Source: Pontederia crassipes
Taxonomy: Eukaryota > Streptophyta > Magnoliopsida > Commelinales > Pontederiaceae
Reading direction: 5' to 3'
NCBI GenBank assembly: GCA_030549335.1
Contig: CM060191.1
Coordinates: 55,625,947 to 55,689,946, forward strand
DNA length: 64,000 nucleotides
The position numbers were made by a program, and so were the translations under genes. The notes beneath the pieces are model-generated. The model was not told where the DNA came from and did not search any database. It saw only the letters and a list, made by a program, of their open reading frames with translations. Positions 1 to 10,716 of the stretch are shown one piece after another (the first letter of the stretch is position 1; every line of letters begins with the position of its first letter).

Positions 1-509
1 CTTGTCACGTGGCTCATAGCGACGGTCCAACCACGAGCACCGATGCTCTCCATGTGGCCCCTAGCGTTGGACCGACCGTCCTAATCGTGCCTGTAGACTC
101 GCTCTCTTCTGCCATGTCATCGATCTCGGTCTCACCCTCTTTGCGGCCGGATGTGCGCCACATGGACGCTTGTGATGTGCCTAAAGGAAACACAACTTCG
201 TTGTGTTTTCTGTCTCAGGACACCATGCCTCATGTGCCTCACACCGATGACGGCTTCAACTCACGGCAAAGGTAAGAAGAAAGTGTCCCCCTCTATTGAT
301 GACTCATCGCTTTTACTTCTTGTGCAGGAGCGGTCAGAGGCGGGCGGACTTTTACCAACATAGATCCTAGCTTGGAATTATCGAGGCACTTTCCACTCCA
401 AAGTTAGGGATAGACTTGGGAATCTAATTTCAGTTCATGCCCCAGACTTTATAATTTTATTAAAAAACCATGTTGGTTATGTAAAATCTAAATAGGTGAT
501 TCGTCAGCT
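1..509 (+). mobile_element. LINE (L1-type) fragment, start of ORF2 endonuclease
   Basis: The frame starting at 364 reads ILAWNYRG, then HAPDFIILLKNHVGY. This matches the start of plant L1 ORF2 endonucleases, whose family pattern is 'LAWNCRG...PDIIFLxETHVG'. The same frame is open upstream from 151 but is closed by a stop at 361-363 just before the endonuclease start, as expected if 1-360 is the ORF1 end or ORF1/ORF2 spacer. Similarity fades after about 509, so most of ORF2 is missing and the element is 5'-cut by the window edge. No 3' tail or target duplication is visible. I infer a dead fragment; the upstream 360 bases are assigned only by position. Confidence 0.55.
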
Positions 510-566
510 TGGTCCCTCCTAGAACGGCGTCTTTTGTGAGGGATCGGGAGCATCAAAAGGTATTAT

Positions 567-1133
567 CTTGGTCCCTCATTCACATATAACTCTACCATAC
601 TTTCCATGGATTGACTCACTTTCATAGGGATAAAGTGAGCCGACTTCGTCAAACGATCAACTACAACCCATATTGCATCATGTCCTTTCCGGGTCCGTGG
701 TAGTCCTATCACAAAATCCATGGAGATACTTTGCCATTTCCATTCCGAAATAGGTAAAGGTTGTAATTTATCACAAGGCTTTCGGTGTTCAATTTAACTT
801 GTTGACACACTATGCACTTTGATACATACTTGGCCACTTTCTTCTTCATATCTTCCCATCAAAAGTTTCTTTGCAAGTTCTTGAACATTTTGGTGCTTCC
901 GGGATGGATTGAGAATTCGGACTTGTGATACTCATCCAAAATTTCTCTTCTTAGTGCCTTGTCCTTCGGAACCCATAGCCGATCATTGTACTTAATTGCT
1001 CCATCTTCTCCATACTTGAAGTGATTCCTTTCCCTTTTGCACACATTGAAATCATTCTCACATATTCCGGGTCTCTCCTTTGGGCTTCAACTATTCTTCT
1101 TACTAAGCTTGACTCGATCACATGATATGTCAT
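567..1133 (-). pseudogene. integrase N-terminal part of the gypsy fossil
   Basis: The minus strand shows the zinc-binding H-H-C-C region (EYHKSEFSIHPGSTKMF, then a CIVC pair) and the start of the DDE core (a VVVDRLTKSAHF-like string near 630-690). Similarity stops near 567, so the core is incomplete. Confidence 0.75.
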
Positions 1134-1145
1134 ACATATGATCCT

Positions 1146-3137
1146 TCAGCCACAAATGTTTGGGGCCCATTGCACTATGATTTCCACAAGATTCCACTTG
1201 TGGACTCTCAAACATCCAAGTGATCCTTCACACTTGCGACTTAGTGCATCGGCGACTATATTCGCCTTTTCGGGGTGGTACAATATTGCGAACTCATAAT
1301 CCTTAAGGAATTCGAGCCATTTTCTTTGCCTCATATTCAAATCTTTTTGTGAGAACACATACTTTAGGCTCTTATGGACCGTGTACACTTCAAAATCTTC
1401 ACCATACAAATAGTGGCGCCATATCTTCAATGCAAATACCACCGCCGCCAACTCTAGATCATGAGTTGGATAATTGACCTCATATTTCTTCAATTGCCTT
1501 GAAGCGTATGCAACTACTTTGCCATGTTGCATAAGTAGACATCCTAATCCGGTACCACAAGCATCACTATAAATTACATAGCCTCCACTTCCTGTGGGAA
1601 TAACTAAAATTGGTGCCGTTGTAAGTCTTTTCTTTAGCTCTTGAAAGCTTGCTTCACATGTTTGTGACCAAACAAACTTCTCGCATTTCCTTGTCAACTT
1701 CGTCATAGGAGCGACAATCTTGAAAAAGTCTTAGATAAATCTTCTATAGTATCCAGCAAGTCTCAAGAAACTCCAAATCTCGGTAACACTCTTGGGCCTA
1801 TTCCAATTCATTACCGCTTCAACTTTTGCCGGGTCCACGGCTACTCCATGCCTTGACATAATATGACCAAGGAACATAACCTCTTCTAGCCAAAACTCAC
1901 ATTTGAAAAACTTGGCATAAAGCTTGTTCCTTCTCAAGGTTTTCAACACAATGCGAAGGTGTTCTCTATGCTCTTCCGGGCTTGATGAGTAGATGAGGAT
2001 ATCATCCACAAATACTATCACAAATTTGTCCAAGTATGGATGGAAAACCCTATTCATCAAATCCATGAACGCGGCGGGCGCATTCGTTAGTCCAAAAGGC
2101 ATAACCAAAAATTCGTAATGTCCATACCTCAAACGGAATGCCATTTCGGGAACGTCTTGCTCGGCTACCCTTAGTTGGTGGTAGCCACTCCTTAGGTCGA
2201 TCTTGGAGAAGACCGACGTCGATGATAATTGATCAAAAAGATCATCGATTCTTGGCAAGGGATACTTGTTCTTCACTGTCACCTTGTTGAGCATTCGGTA
2301 GTCGATTCACAACCTTAATGAGCCATCCTTCTTCTTGACAAATAGTATCGGTGCGCCCCATGGTGAGACGCTTGATCTAATGAACCCCTTATCCAAGAGT
2401 TCTTGTAGTTGCGTCTTCAGTTCATGCATCTCCGCCGGGGCCATTCGGTAGGGCGGCTTTGAGATGGGAGTGGTCCCCGGAAGTAGTTCAATATTGAACT
2501 CAACTTCCCTTCTTGGAGATAATCCCGCAATGTCTTCCGGAAAGACATCGAGATATTCTCTTATCACATCCAAGAATTCAAGTGCCTTGGGTTGTGAATC
2601 CGTCTTGACGACGCTTGCAAAAAATTCTCTTGCCCCTTTCTTGATCATCTTGCTTGTCTTAGTTGCTGAAATGAGCACTTTGGCTTCCTTGGAGGAAATT
2701 TCCCTAATCATTGTAGGCTTTCCATGATGGTCACCTATACAAACTTTCTTTTTCTTACAATACATGTGAGCATCATTGTAAGATAATCAATCCATTCCTA
2801 AGATCACATCATACTCTACCATAGGAAGCAATATGAGGTCACTTGGGAAGTTCTTTCCATCTATTTCTATGGATACATTAGGAATATATCTTCTAGTGCC
2901 TACCATCCCCGTAGGGGTTACAACTTCGAGTTGACAATATGTGACTAGAGGCTTTACTTGTAGCATGCTTGCAAATGCATGAGAGATAAAAGAATGGGTT
3001 GCACCCGAATCAAATAGAACATTGGCATAGTGACCGGCAATTAGGATATTACCTTGGATCACATCGTTTTCTTGAGCTACCTCATCCACTTTCATGGCGA
3101 ATACTCTTGTTGGGGCTCTTGGTGGGTTTGCCACCAT
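1146..3137 (-). pseudogene. protease, reverse transcriptase and RNase H of the gypsy fossil
   Basis: Minus-strand translations show an aspartic protease motif (LFDSGATHSFISHAF), reverse transcriptase with the catalytic FVDDILIYS box, and a gypsy RNase H region ([15 protein letters not shown], with the terminal IVADALSRK). The domain order protease-RT-RNase H-integrase defines Ty3/gypsy rather than Ty1/copia. The region is broken in several places and is a fossil. Confidence 0.9.
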
Positions 3138-3140
3138 CTT

Positions 3141-4016
3141 TCATTTGTCCTTGTTGCCCCCTTGTTTTGCGAGGCAATCCCTTATGTAATGGCCCTCCTT
3201 GCCACATTGAAGACATGTCCCAGCCCTCATGCGACATTCTCCATAATGGTTCCTTCCACAATGTGGGCATAAGGGCTTGGTTGATTCTACCTTCTTTGGA
3301 GAGTAGTATGGTGCCTTCCTTAGGTTAATTCCTTGGGTCTTCCCTTCATGCTTCTTCATGGTCTTTCCTTTAGTAATCTTTCTTTCTTCGTACTTCCTTT
3401 CATGATCAGCAGCAAGCTCTACCGCCTCCTTCATAGTGGTGCAGCGACCACTTATAACCCATGGTTGCAGTCCAGGATTTAGCCCATTGATGAATCTCCT
3501 TGTCCTCCGGAGCTCGTTCTCATTGAGCTCCCCATACTTCTCCAGTCTAAGAAAAGTGTTCACGTACACACTTACAGTCATACTACCTTGGACAAGGTTG
3601 AGAAACTCGTCCATCGTCTTCTCTTTAACATAATCGGGAAAGAAGCGTGCCTCAAACACTTCCACGAAACTTTCCCAACCAACTTCTTCTTCATTCTGGA
3701 AGGTAGTTTTCAAGAGTGCCTTCCACCACGCCTTAGCTTGTCCGCAAAGGCGATGCGTAGCATACATCGCCTTGCGGTCTTCGGGACATCCCATAATTTT
3801 AATAATGTCCCCTATTTTCTCAACCTATGATTCGGCTAAATTCGAGTCTCATTCTCCATCAAACTTGGGAGGTTGGAGCCTTAGGAACCTCTCAATGGAA
3901 TAGTTCGGTTCGTTAGTCCTTTGGGCATTTTGTGCCGCCCGGATCAATCCATCGAGAAAAATGTTCCTTTCGTGCTCCTCATCAATAATTGCACGTCTTG
4001 GAAGCATCTACATTCA
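3141..4016 (-). pseudogene. gag region of the gypsy fossil
   Basis: Translated minus strand carries a retrotransposon gag capsid domain (AWWKALLKTTF, then FEARFFPDYVKEK) followed by a CCHC zinc knuckle, CLQCGKEGHYIRDC. This is the expected first coding domain downstream of the primer-binding site. It is part of the broken element described at 567-6800. Confidence 0.85.
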
Positions 4017-4191
4017 TAATCAAATAAATATAATGTCATCTTTAGCATGAGTTAAATATGGAAGAACATGTACCTTTAGGTTCAGTGGCACCTCATGACG
4101 ACTGCACATGGACTTTACACTTAGACATATTAACCAACCTATGGCTTAAACATATAAGACATAAGAGCCAAACAATGGCTCTGATACCAAT

Positions 4192-6800
4192 TGTAACGCC
4201 CCCAAAATTTGGCCCTAATTTAAAACTTTTGTCGAACCCCAGATGACATCACTTCGACCTTAACATGACCTAGTTTCATAAAACTTACAGCGAAAACATA
4301 ATATAATATATTTAAAATAATAACATCATAAAACAGCGGAAGACTTCATAGATAAAACTCAAGATAACATAAACTTACCCATGGACCTAATAGGCTCTAA
4401 CGTATACCCAACAAATGGTTCTTACAACATAATGAGTTCCAGTAAAATACATGACTCCATAAGATCCATAAGCCATACATAAATGACTCTCACAAGAGTT
4501 CATCAATATGACAAAATATAAGTAAGATAACTTGGGTCGTAGCCCGACCTGCCCATGTGCAATGTCTTCGTCAAGAGGCCCTCACCGCCGAACATAAGCC
4601 TCATCCATATCTGCACGGATCCATGGGGTGCAGGAGATTTCTCCCGTTAGAGTATGTTGATGCACATGCATGCTATGACCTTATAACATAATCTCTACAT
4701 GTCATGGCATATGCATATCATCATCATGGAACATAAATCATATGCATACTATGAGCTAATGGTGCATACTACATGGCATATGAGCATATCATAATGGCAA
4801 GATAAGATGACATATAACATCATAATCTTTAAGTCAAACATATCATAACATATCATCATGCTAATGCATATCATGATCTTATCTTGCTTTACTTTATCAT
4901 CTTTCATCATGTCATGAATATGATGTGACAAGTGGACATTCATATTGCATCCTCATAGGTGCATACTTCATCATACTTCTTTAACATCTTTACTTTATGT
5001 CCCAAGTCATTCATCATTCATCTTTTCATCTTTCATCATTACTTAGATACTTTCTTATCTTGTTGATTGGGAAGACCATGTTGAGTTCAAGGGAAAATGG
5101 CTAGCTAGGCCAACATGTTGGGTTCGCGAGAGGCCAATAGAGACGCCACGCTTGGGGTGGAACTCGCCTCCTTGTTCCGCGTAGGCCCAATAGAGACGCT
5201 ACACTTGGGGTGGAACTCGCCTCAACTTATGGAAACGTCACGCTTGGGGTGGAACTCGTTTCTCCGAGAAATGCTACGCTTGGGGTGAAACTCATTTCCC
5301 CTTTCCTTGATTACAACAAGTCACCTTCACGTCAATCCGTCTTTTACTTGCTTTCGTCAATACATACAATCATTCATTCATGTTGCATGTTTTTAGTCCT
5401 ATTTAAGGTCATACATATTACAAATCATACTATGTGTGGACATTCAATCATAGCCAATCATACTATTTTGGATAACGATCGACCATTGGAAGAGTATCGG
5501 TCGACCAGTCGGGTTATCGATCGACCATTATGGTCCATTCGGACGTCCGAAAATAGATTTCGGTTCGTCCGCTAATCACAGAATGTGACACACTTCTAAA
5601 TCGGACGACCGCTGGAATAACGGTCGACCGCTTATAGGTCTTTCGGATGTCCGAAAATGGGTTTCGGATCATCTGCTAATCACAGAATGTGTCGAACGTT
5701 TCGACAACATGTATCGGACGACCATTCTTAAATCGGTTGACCATTACATTGCTATCGGACGATCGGAACAAGGTGTCGGGTCGACCGCTAATCACAGAAT
5801 GTTTGACTCTTCCAAAACGGACGACCATTATAGAATCGATCGACCATTAGACAGAGTGCGAGACTACAATGGTCTCCAGAACGGTCGACGATACATTATC
5901 GGTCGCCCGTTCTAGACCGACAGAACACGATTTTTACACTATTTCATTCCAAATCTTTTCTACAATAAACATATTGAACACATACTTGATTCCAAACATC
6001 ATATAAAATATTTCTTAACATTCTTGGCATTCTAATCATGAATCATAAAAAGATCTTCACATGAGACATACAACATGCTAATCACACTTATAATGTACAT
6101 GAGCTTTACCTAACTTCATAATCAATCAACATAAGGGCAATAAGCATTCTATAGTAAGCATAATGAGCAATAAAGCAATAGCTATGAATCACATGACATT
6201 TTAAGCATAATTGGCAAAAGCATAGCAATCTAAAGAATTATAAATGCACATTTTCCTACCCATTCTCTCTAAGAACAAAAGAATTTGCTCTTATGCCCTA
6301 TTCCATACATCAAAACATCATTAGGGTGAGGTGGAAAGATTTGAATCCCCTGAACATACCTTACTAGCTAAGCTTAAACTCATAATCTTCTTTTCCTCCT
6401 TCCCTTTCCTTCCTAGCCACCTCTCCTTCCTAAACTATTGCTGTCTACTGCAAGTGAGTGAGAGTAAGATGGCTGCCACTGTAGCTAATGGCCGAATGGA
6501 TTTAGAGAGGGAGAGAGTGGGAGGTTACTGTTGCTATTAAGAGAGGGAAAACACTTACTGTAGCCGCACTGTAGCAAGTGGGGTTGTGAGCTTGGGTTGC
6601 TGTAGCTTAGCAAGGGGGTTTGTGGAGGTGGCTGGGCGACAGGTGCTTAGAAGAGAGGTGAGGAGGAGAGAGGTTAGGGCATTATAATATTGTAATGTTG
6701 ATGTGGGCTTGTGGGCTGCTAGGCGCCTGGGCTTTGGGCTGCCTGCGGATGTGGGCTGCAGCCTTTTTCCTTTTTTTTTAATTTCGTTTAGGATATTACA
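4192..6800 (-). repeat. 5' LTR of the 567-6800 gypsy element
   Basis: The LTR ends in GTTACA two bases from the primer-binding site (plus-strand TGTAAC at 4192). Its outer end is placed at plus-strand GGATATTACA ending at 6800, which reads TGTAATATCC on the minus strand, a plausible TG start pairing with the CA end. Length is about 2.6 kb. It contains a short tandem repeat at 5130-5300 (unit around CTTGGGGTGGAACTCG) and a block at 5470-5930 rich in GGTCGACC/GGACGACC motifs in units of about 120 bp. The outer boundary is inferred because the partner LTR is missing, so no target duplication can be tested. Confidence 0.6.
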
Positions 6801-8440
6801 TTTCATGTCTTGAATTCCACTTTTACTATATCCAATTATTTATTAATATAAGCCTCTTGCGTATGTAGTAACCTAAAATAATAATAACAATAACACAACC
6901 ACCATTTCCCACCGCCGCCAACAATAACAATAGTAATAATAATAATTACTTAAAAATGACTAAATCCAGTATAAAAGATCTAAGTCTTCTTTAACTCGCA
7001 AGTAAAAAACACCAAAAATACATGATTCTGAAAAAGTCATACAAAATAATAAATAATTTTAATATGAAAATGCATTCAGAAAATATGAAGTACTTTTTTA
7101 CACAAAAAATTACTGAACTCCTACCACTTTCATCCACCTTATATAACTTGTTGCAGTGCTTTTAATATATATTATTTTATTATTATTATTATATTAAATT
7201 ATTATTTGCATTTTTCTCATTTTCTTCCAAGGGATACTAATTTTAATATACTATCTTTTACTATGTTCCATTTTAGTTTCTGAAATATTTTTTATACAGT
7301 TTTATGTTATATAAATTTATTTCTTTAATTATAACTGGCATTTTATTTGTCATTGTCCACTTTCCATCTTGTCATTTCCTTACATTTCAGTCAATGTATC
7401 ATTTTATATTTCTCCTAATTCATTTTTCAACACATACCATTTTTGTTGCAATTTTCTGTCATGAATATTGCATTTATAGAGAGAGACATAGGAAATTATT
7501 CTATTATGAATAAATTAATTATTAATTAATCAAAATTAGTCAGATTAGCACTTGTTATCTTCTTAATCAATATGTGTGAATTTAGTGCAACTCTACACAA
7601 CTATTTTGTGAGATCAAATCGTTCAAGTATATATTGCAATCATCTCATAATGATTAAAATTATTGAATTTTCATGAACATTATGGAGTCAATAAGTTTAT
7701 ACCATTGTATGGAAACATTTTTTATCGAAACGAGTTCAAGGAATACATTATGTAATATAAAGATTATATAGTGACATATTAACAATTAAAAGATGTCATT
7801 ACTCTTTAGATGATAATATGGTTCTAATCAATTAATTGGATTTAGGGCATACTAATTGATCTTATGCTCCCTATAAAATTAAATAATGAAAAATATTTTT
7901 TGAACCATAATTGCATACAGTTAGAAATTTATAATAAATATAATGTATATTTTTTTAAAAAATCCCTTCATGCATATTATAGTTTCTTGCATATCAGTTT
8001 TAGAGCCATTGGTTCACATCACTCAACACATGAATTGCATGTAAAATGGTAAATGTATAAGTACCATATTAATGCAAACAATAACATGCGACAATAAAAA
8101 AATTTCCATTCTATATATCTATGCAGTACCTTAGTAATGCATGCATAGATATGTATTGCCAGGTAGGATAGACATCTTGGGCAATCAAACCTTATAGCAA
8201 ACTGATTTATGTGAAAAAGTAAAATAAAAATTGGCTCACAAAGATGAAAACAATGATAAAATAATAAAATGAATGGAAATTAAATTATTGTTATTGGGTC
8301 CATGCAAACAATCCAAATTTTATAAATTTAACTAGCAAATTATTGATTTTATAAAAGTCAATAATTATTAACTATTAACTCTTAACTATATATTAATATG
8401 CAATAAAACATTGGCAGGTTATAACATGTTGAATCCCAAA
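6801..8440. other. AT-rich spacer, no gene seen
   Basis: Long A/T runs, ATT/TAA low complexity and only short chance frames. No domain, inverted repeat or target duplication was recognised. Confidence 0.6.
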
Positions 8441-9050
8441 TATCACTCACAAGTTTTGAGGATAACAAATGAAATTGGTCGAAAAGGTACTAATAAACTT
8501 TTCAAGTGATCTACATAGAGATGTAAGATTAACAGGTGAGCATATCTCAAAGAAGTCACGGCATAAAAATTCAAAATGGAAATTTTGTGATCGACCAACC
8601 AATCGAGCTTTTCCAATTGGCTGAACATCAGTCGAATGATAATTGAAGAACATTTCATAAGCTGCAACCAGATGCAGAATCGGTTGACCGAAAATACGAT
8701 CGAAAGTTCGTGAGAGTTTAAAAAGTCTGAAGACACAATATTGGTTGAAGAACCAATCGACCAACTAATCGGCCGAAAGTTTACGAGAGTTAAAAAATTT
8801 TATGACACAACAGAGGTCGAAGGATTGACATGTTGATCGAAAGATTGTGAGAGAGGCTGAAGATTTGAAGACTGCAGATCGGTCGACCGCCTTGCTTGAT
8901 TGGTCGATCGGCCATAGAGAAAAACTCCAATAAGTTCATAGTTGGAGGGTGGTCTAGTTACAAAGTAAAGATGAAGGATATAGTTGGGAAAGTAGGTAAA
9001 GTTTGAGAGAATTTAGTGAAATTTACCTAGCCAAGTTTAGCATGCAATAC
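8440..9050. repeat. possible degraded LTR piece with GATCGACC motifs
   Basis: Repeated GATCGACC, GGTCGACCG and CGATCGG motifs between 8580 and 8920 resemble the motif-rich block in the LTR at 5470-5930. No LTR end or target duplication is visible, so this is a resemblance only. Confidence 0.3.
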
Positions 9051-9194
9051 ATTCACATCATTTTCACACTGAGAATTATCAAACCTAGAAAATCTTACTT
9101 TACAATTATGAAATTCATAACTTAGACCCATTACAATAAAACATCTGGAACATAACTAGAACCATTCCCAAATACAACTTAACAATGTTATCAT

Positions 9195-9456
9195 GAAAAA
9201 TCAAACAAAACCTAATCTAAGACACCAACATTGAGATAATATTTCAACTAATCTCAAGCACAAATAAGACGTCATGTAAAATAATCATTTGACCGTTGTG
9301 CAAGACTAACTTGCAATTGCCAATTCCTTTTACTGCAACTTTGTTGTTATTTCCCACGGAGATCTTTTTTGCTTCATGTGGGACTTGTTGAAAATCTATG
9401 AAGACACTTCTCGATCCCTCATTATGTGGTTGATGAATCCTGAGTTTACAATCCAC
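9195..9456 (-). pseudogene. Ty1/copia fragment, protease to pre-integrase region
   Basis: The minus-strand translation contains ISVGNNNKVAVKGIGNCKL and then ILHDVLFVLEIS. This matches the copia consensus between protease and integrase ('VGdnskvpVkGiGnv.L......L.dVLyVPeis'). Only about 0.26 kb remains, with no flanking pol domains or LTRs. A short, old, broken piece. Confidence 0.6.
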
Positions 9457-9524
9457 ATGGGATATTATTCAGTTAATAAAACACAATTAGAAACAAAAGT
9501 TCACTTCTACAAGGATAACAAGTT

Positions 9525-9794
9525 CACTAATTTAGCGTCGCATTGTGTCGATGTTAATACAATGCTATAATCTACTGCACATTTTCCTATTTACGTGCGC
9601 GATAATAGTGTCTCAGTATTGCCGTGGTGCCAGCTTTAGCGTCGACTATTTGTTACTTTATTGGGACGTAAGAGACGAGAGACAAATAACGCCACATTTT
9701 GTCGACCCAATGGAGATGCTAATGGGACGCTACTAGCGTCGTCTTCTTTTGAATAGCTAATGTTCCATCGCTAATCGATAATTTTCTTATAGTG
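9525..9794. mobile_element. small CACTA-type remnant
   Basis: The sequence begins CACTA at 9525 and ends TTTTCTTATAGTG at 9794, a classic CACTA 3' end. It contains several TTTAGCGTCG / CTAGCGTCG subterminal-type repeats, as in the larger CACTA element at 48026-50851. The flanking triplets differ (GTT and ATT) and the left inverted repeat matches poorly, so the left boundary may be wrong. Confidence 0.45.
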
Positions 9795-10146
9795 ATTACA
9801 TGGATAAAGTCACATCAAATTCTTCACATTCCACACATCATATCATTTTTGTATAAATCACGTATGGCATTAAAAAATATTACATTTAAGTGAGAAGATG
9901 ATGAATATTATCATTTCAAATGGAAAAAATTGTTACATTTCAAATGGGAATTAAGATGAAGAATATCACATTCCAAATGGATATAAATACTACATTTTAA
10001 ATGAAAATGAGATATCTCTCAAACTATTTACAATAGACAAATAATATTATATTATCATATACTTCTAAAAAAGGGTATACCTTTTTTCTCACCAATGAAA
10101 GAATAAGCGTGTGATAGTTGCATGCACGAAGCTTTAATAAAATAAA
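9795..10146. other. AT-rich spacer with weak CATTTCAAATGG repeats
   Basis: Several imperfect repeats of a TACATTTCAAATGG-like phrase occur between 9880 and 10010. No gene or element end is seen. Confidence 0.5.
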
Positions 10147-10707
10147 GGGTTATTTCCTCTAACCATCCCTAAACTATCGCAATTTTTCACATCTAACCCT
10201 AAACTACGAGCTTCATTTTTTGGGTACCTAAACTATCGTGATTTTTTCAATTTGATCCTTCCGTCCAATTCCTTTCGCATTTGTGAAAAATTCATTATAT
10301 CCTTGCTATAAGTGTTACTCCACTTTTCTTAAAATAATATATAATAATAATTAAAAAAATAACCAGCGCGGGCAACCTCGTTCAGGGAGGTGCCGGCCCT
10401 CCTAATCTCCCTCGCCGTGCGCGAGGGAGAAGGGGTGCACCGGCCCCTCTTTTGCTATGGCGACACACAGTTTTTTTTAATTATTTTTTTATTATTATAT
10501 ATTATTTTTTTGCTATAAGTAGAGTAATACTTATAGCAAAGATATAATGGACTTTTCATAAATACGAAAAGTAAAAAATAATGAAATTGGACGGAAGGAT
10601 TAAATTGAAAAAATCGTGATAGTTTAGGTACAAAAAAATGAAGTTCGTAGTTTAGGATTAGATGTGCAAAATCATGATAGTTTAGGGGTGGTTAAAGAAA
10701 ATAACCC
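10147..10707. mobile_element. Mutator-type MITE with about 230-bp terminal inverted repeats
   Basis: The element starts GGGTTATTTCC and ends in the matching inverse, AAATAACCC. The two arms pair over about 200-230 bp: the left has CTAAACTATCG and TTGATCCTTCCGTCCAATT, and the right has their reverse complements. A GC-rich core of about 100 bp lies between (10365-10465). It is flanked on both sides by TAAAATAAA (10138-10146 and 10708-10716), a perfect 9-bp duplication typical of Mutator-like elements. No coding capacity, so non-autonomous. The identical target duplication suggests a fairly recent insertion. Confidence 0.88.
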
Positions 10708-10716
10708 TAAAATAAA

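Larger units (their letters stand above)
567..6800 (-). mobile_element. Ty3/gypsy retrotransposon fossil, Tekay/Del-like chromovirus, one LTR retained
   Basis: On the minus strand the order is LTR, primer-binding site, gag, protease, reverse transcriptase, RNase H, integrase, which is Ty3/gypsy order. The primer-binding site at 4176-4189 reads TGGTATCAGAGCCA, the initiator-Met tRNA type common to this group. The integrase stops near 567, where unrelated sequence begins, so the rest of integrase, any chromodomain and the 3' LTR are absent. The reading frames are interrupted about half a dozen times. Lineage is judged from gag and RT wording plus the long LTR that ends in GTTACA, not from a tree. 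Likely an old insertion. Confidence 0.85.
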
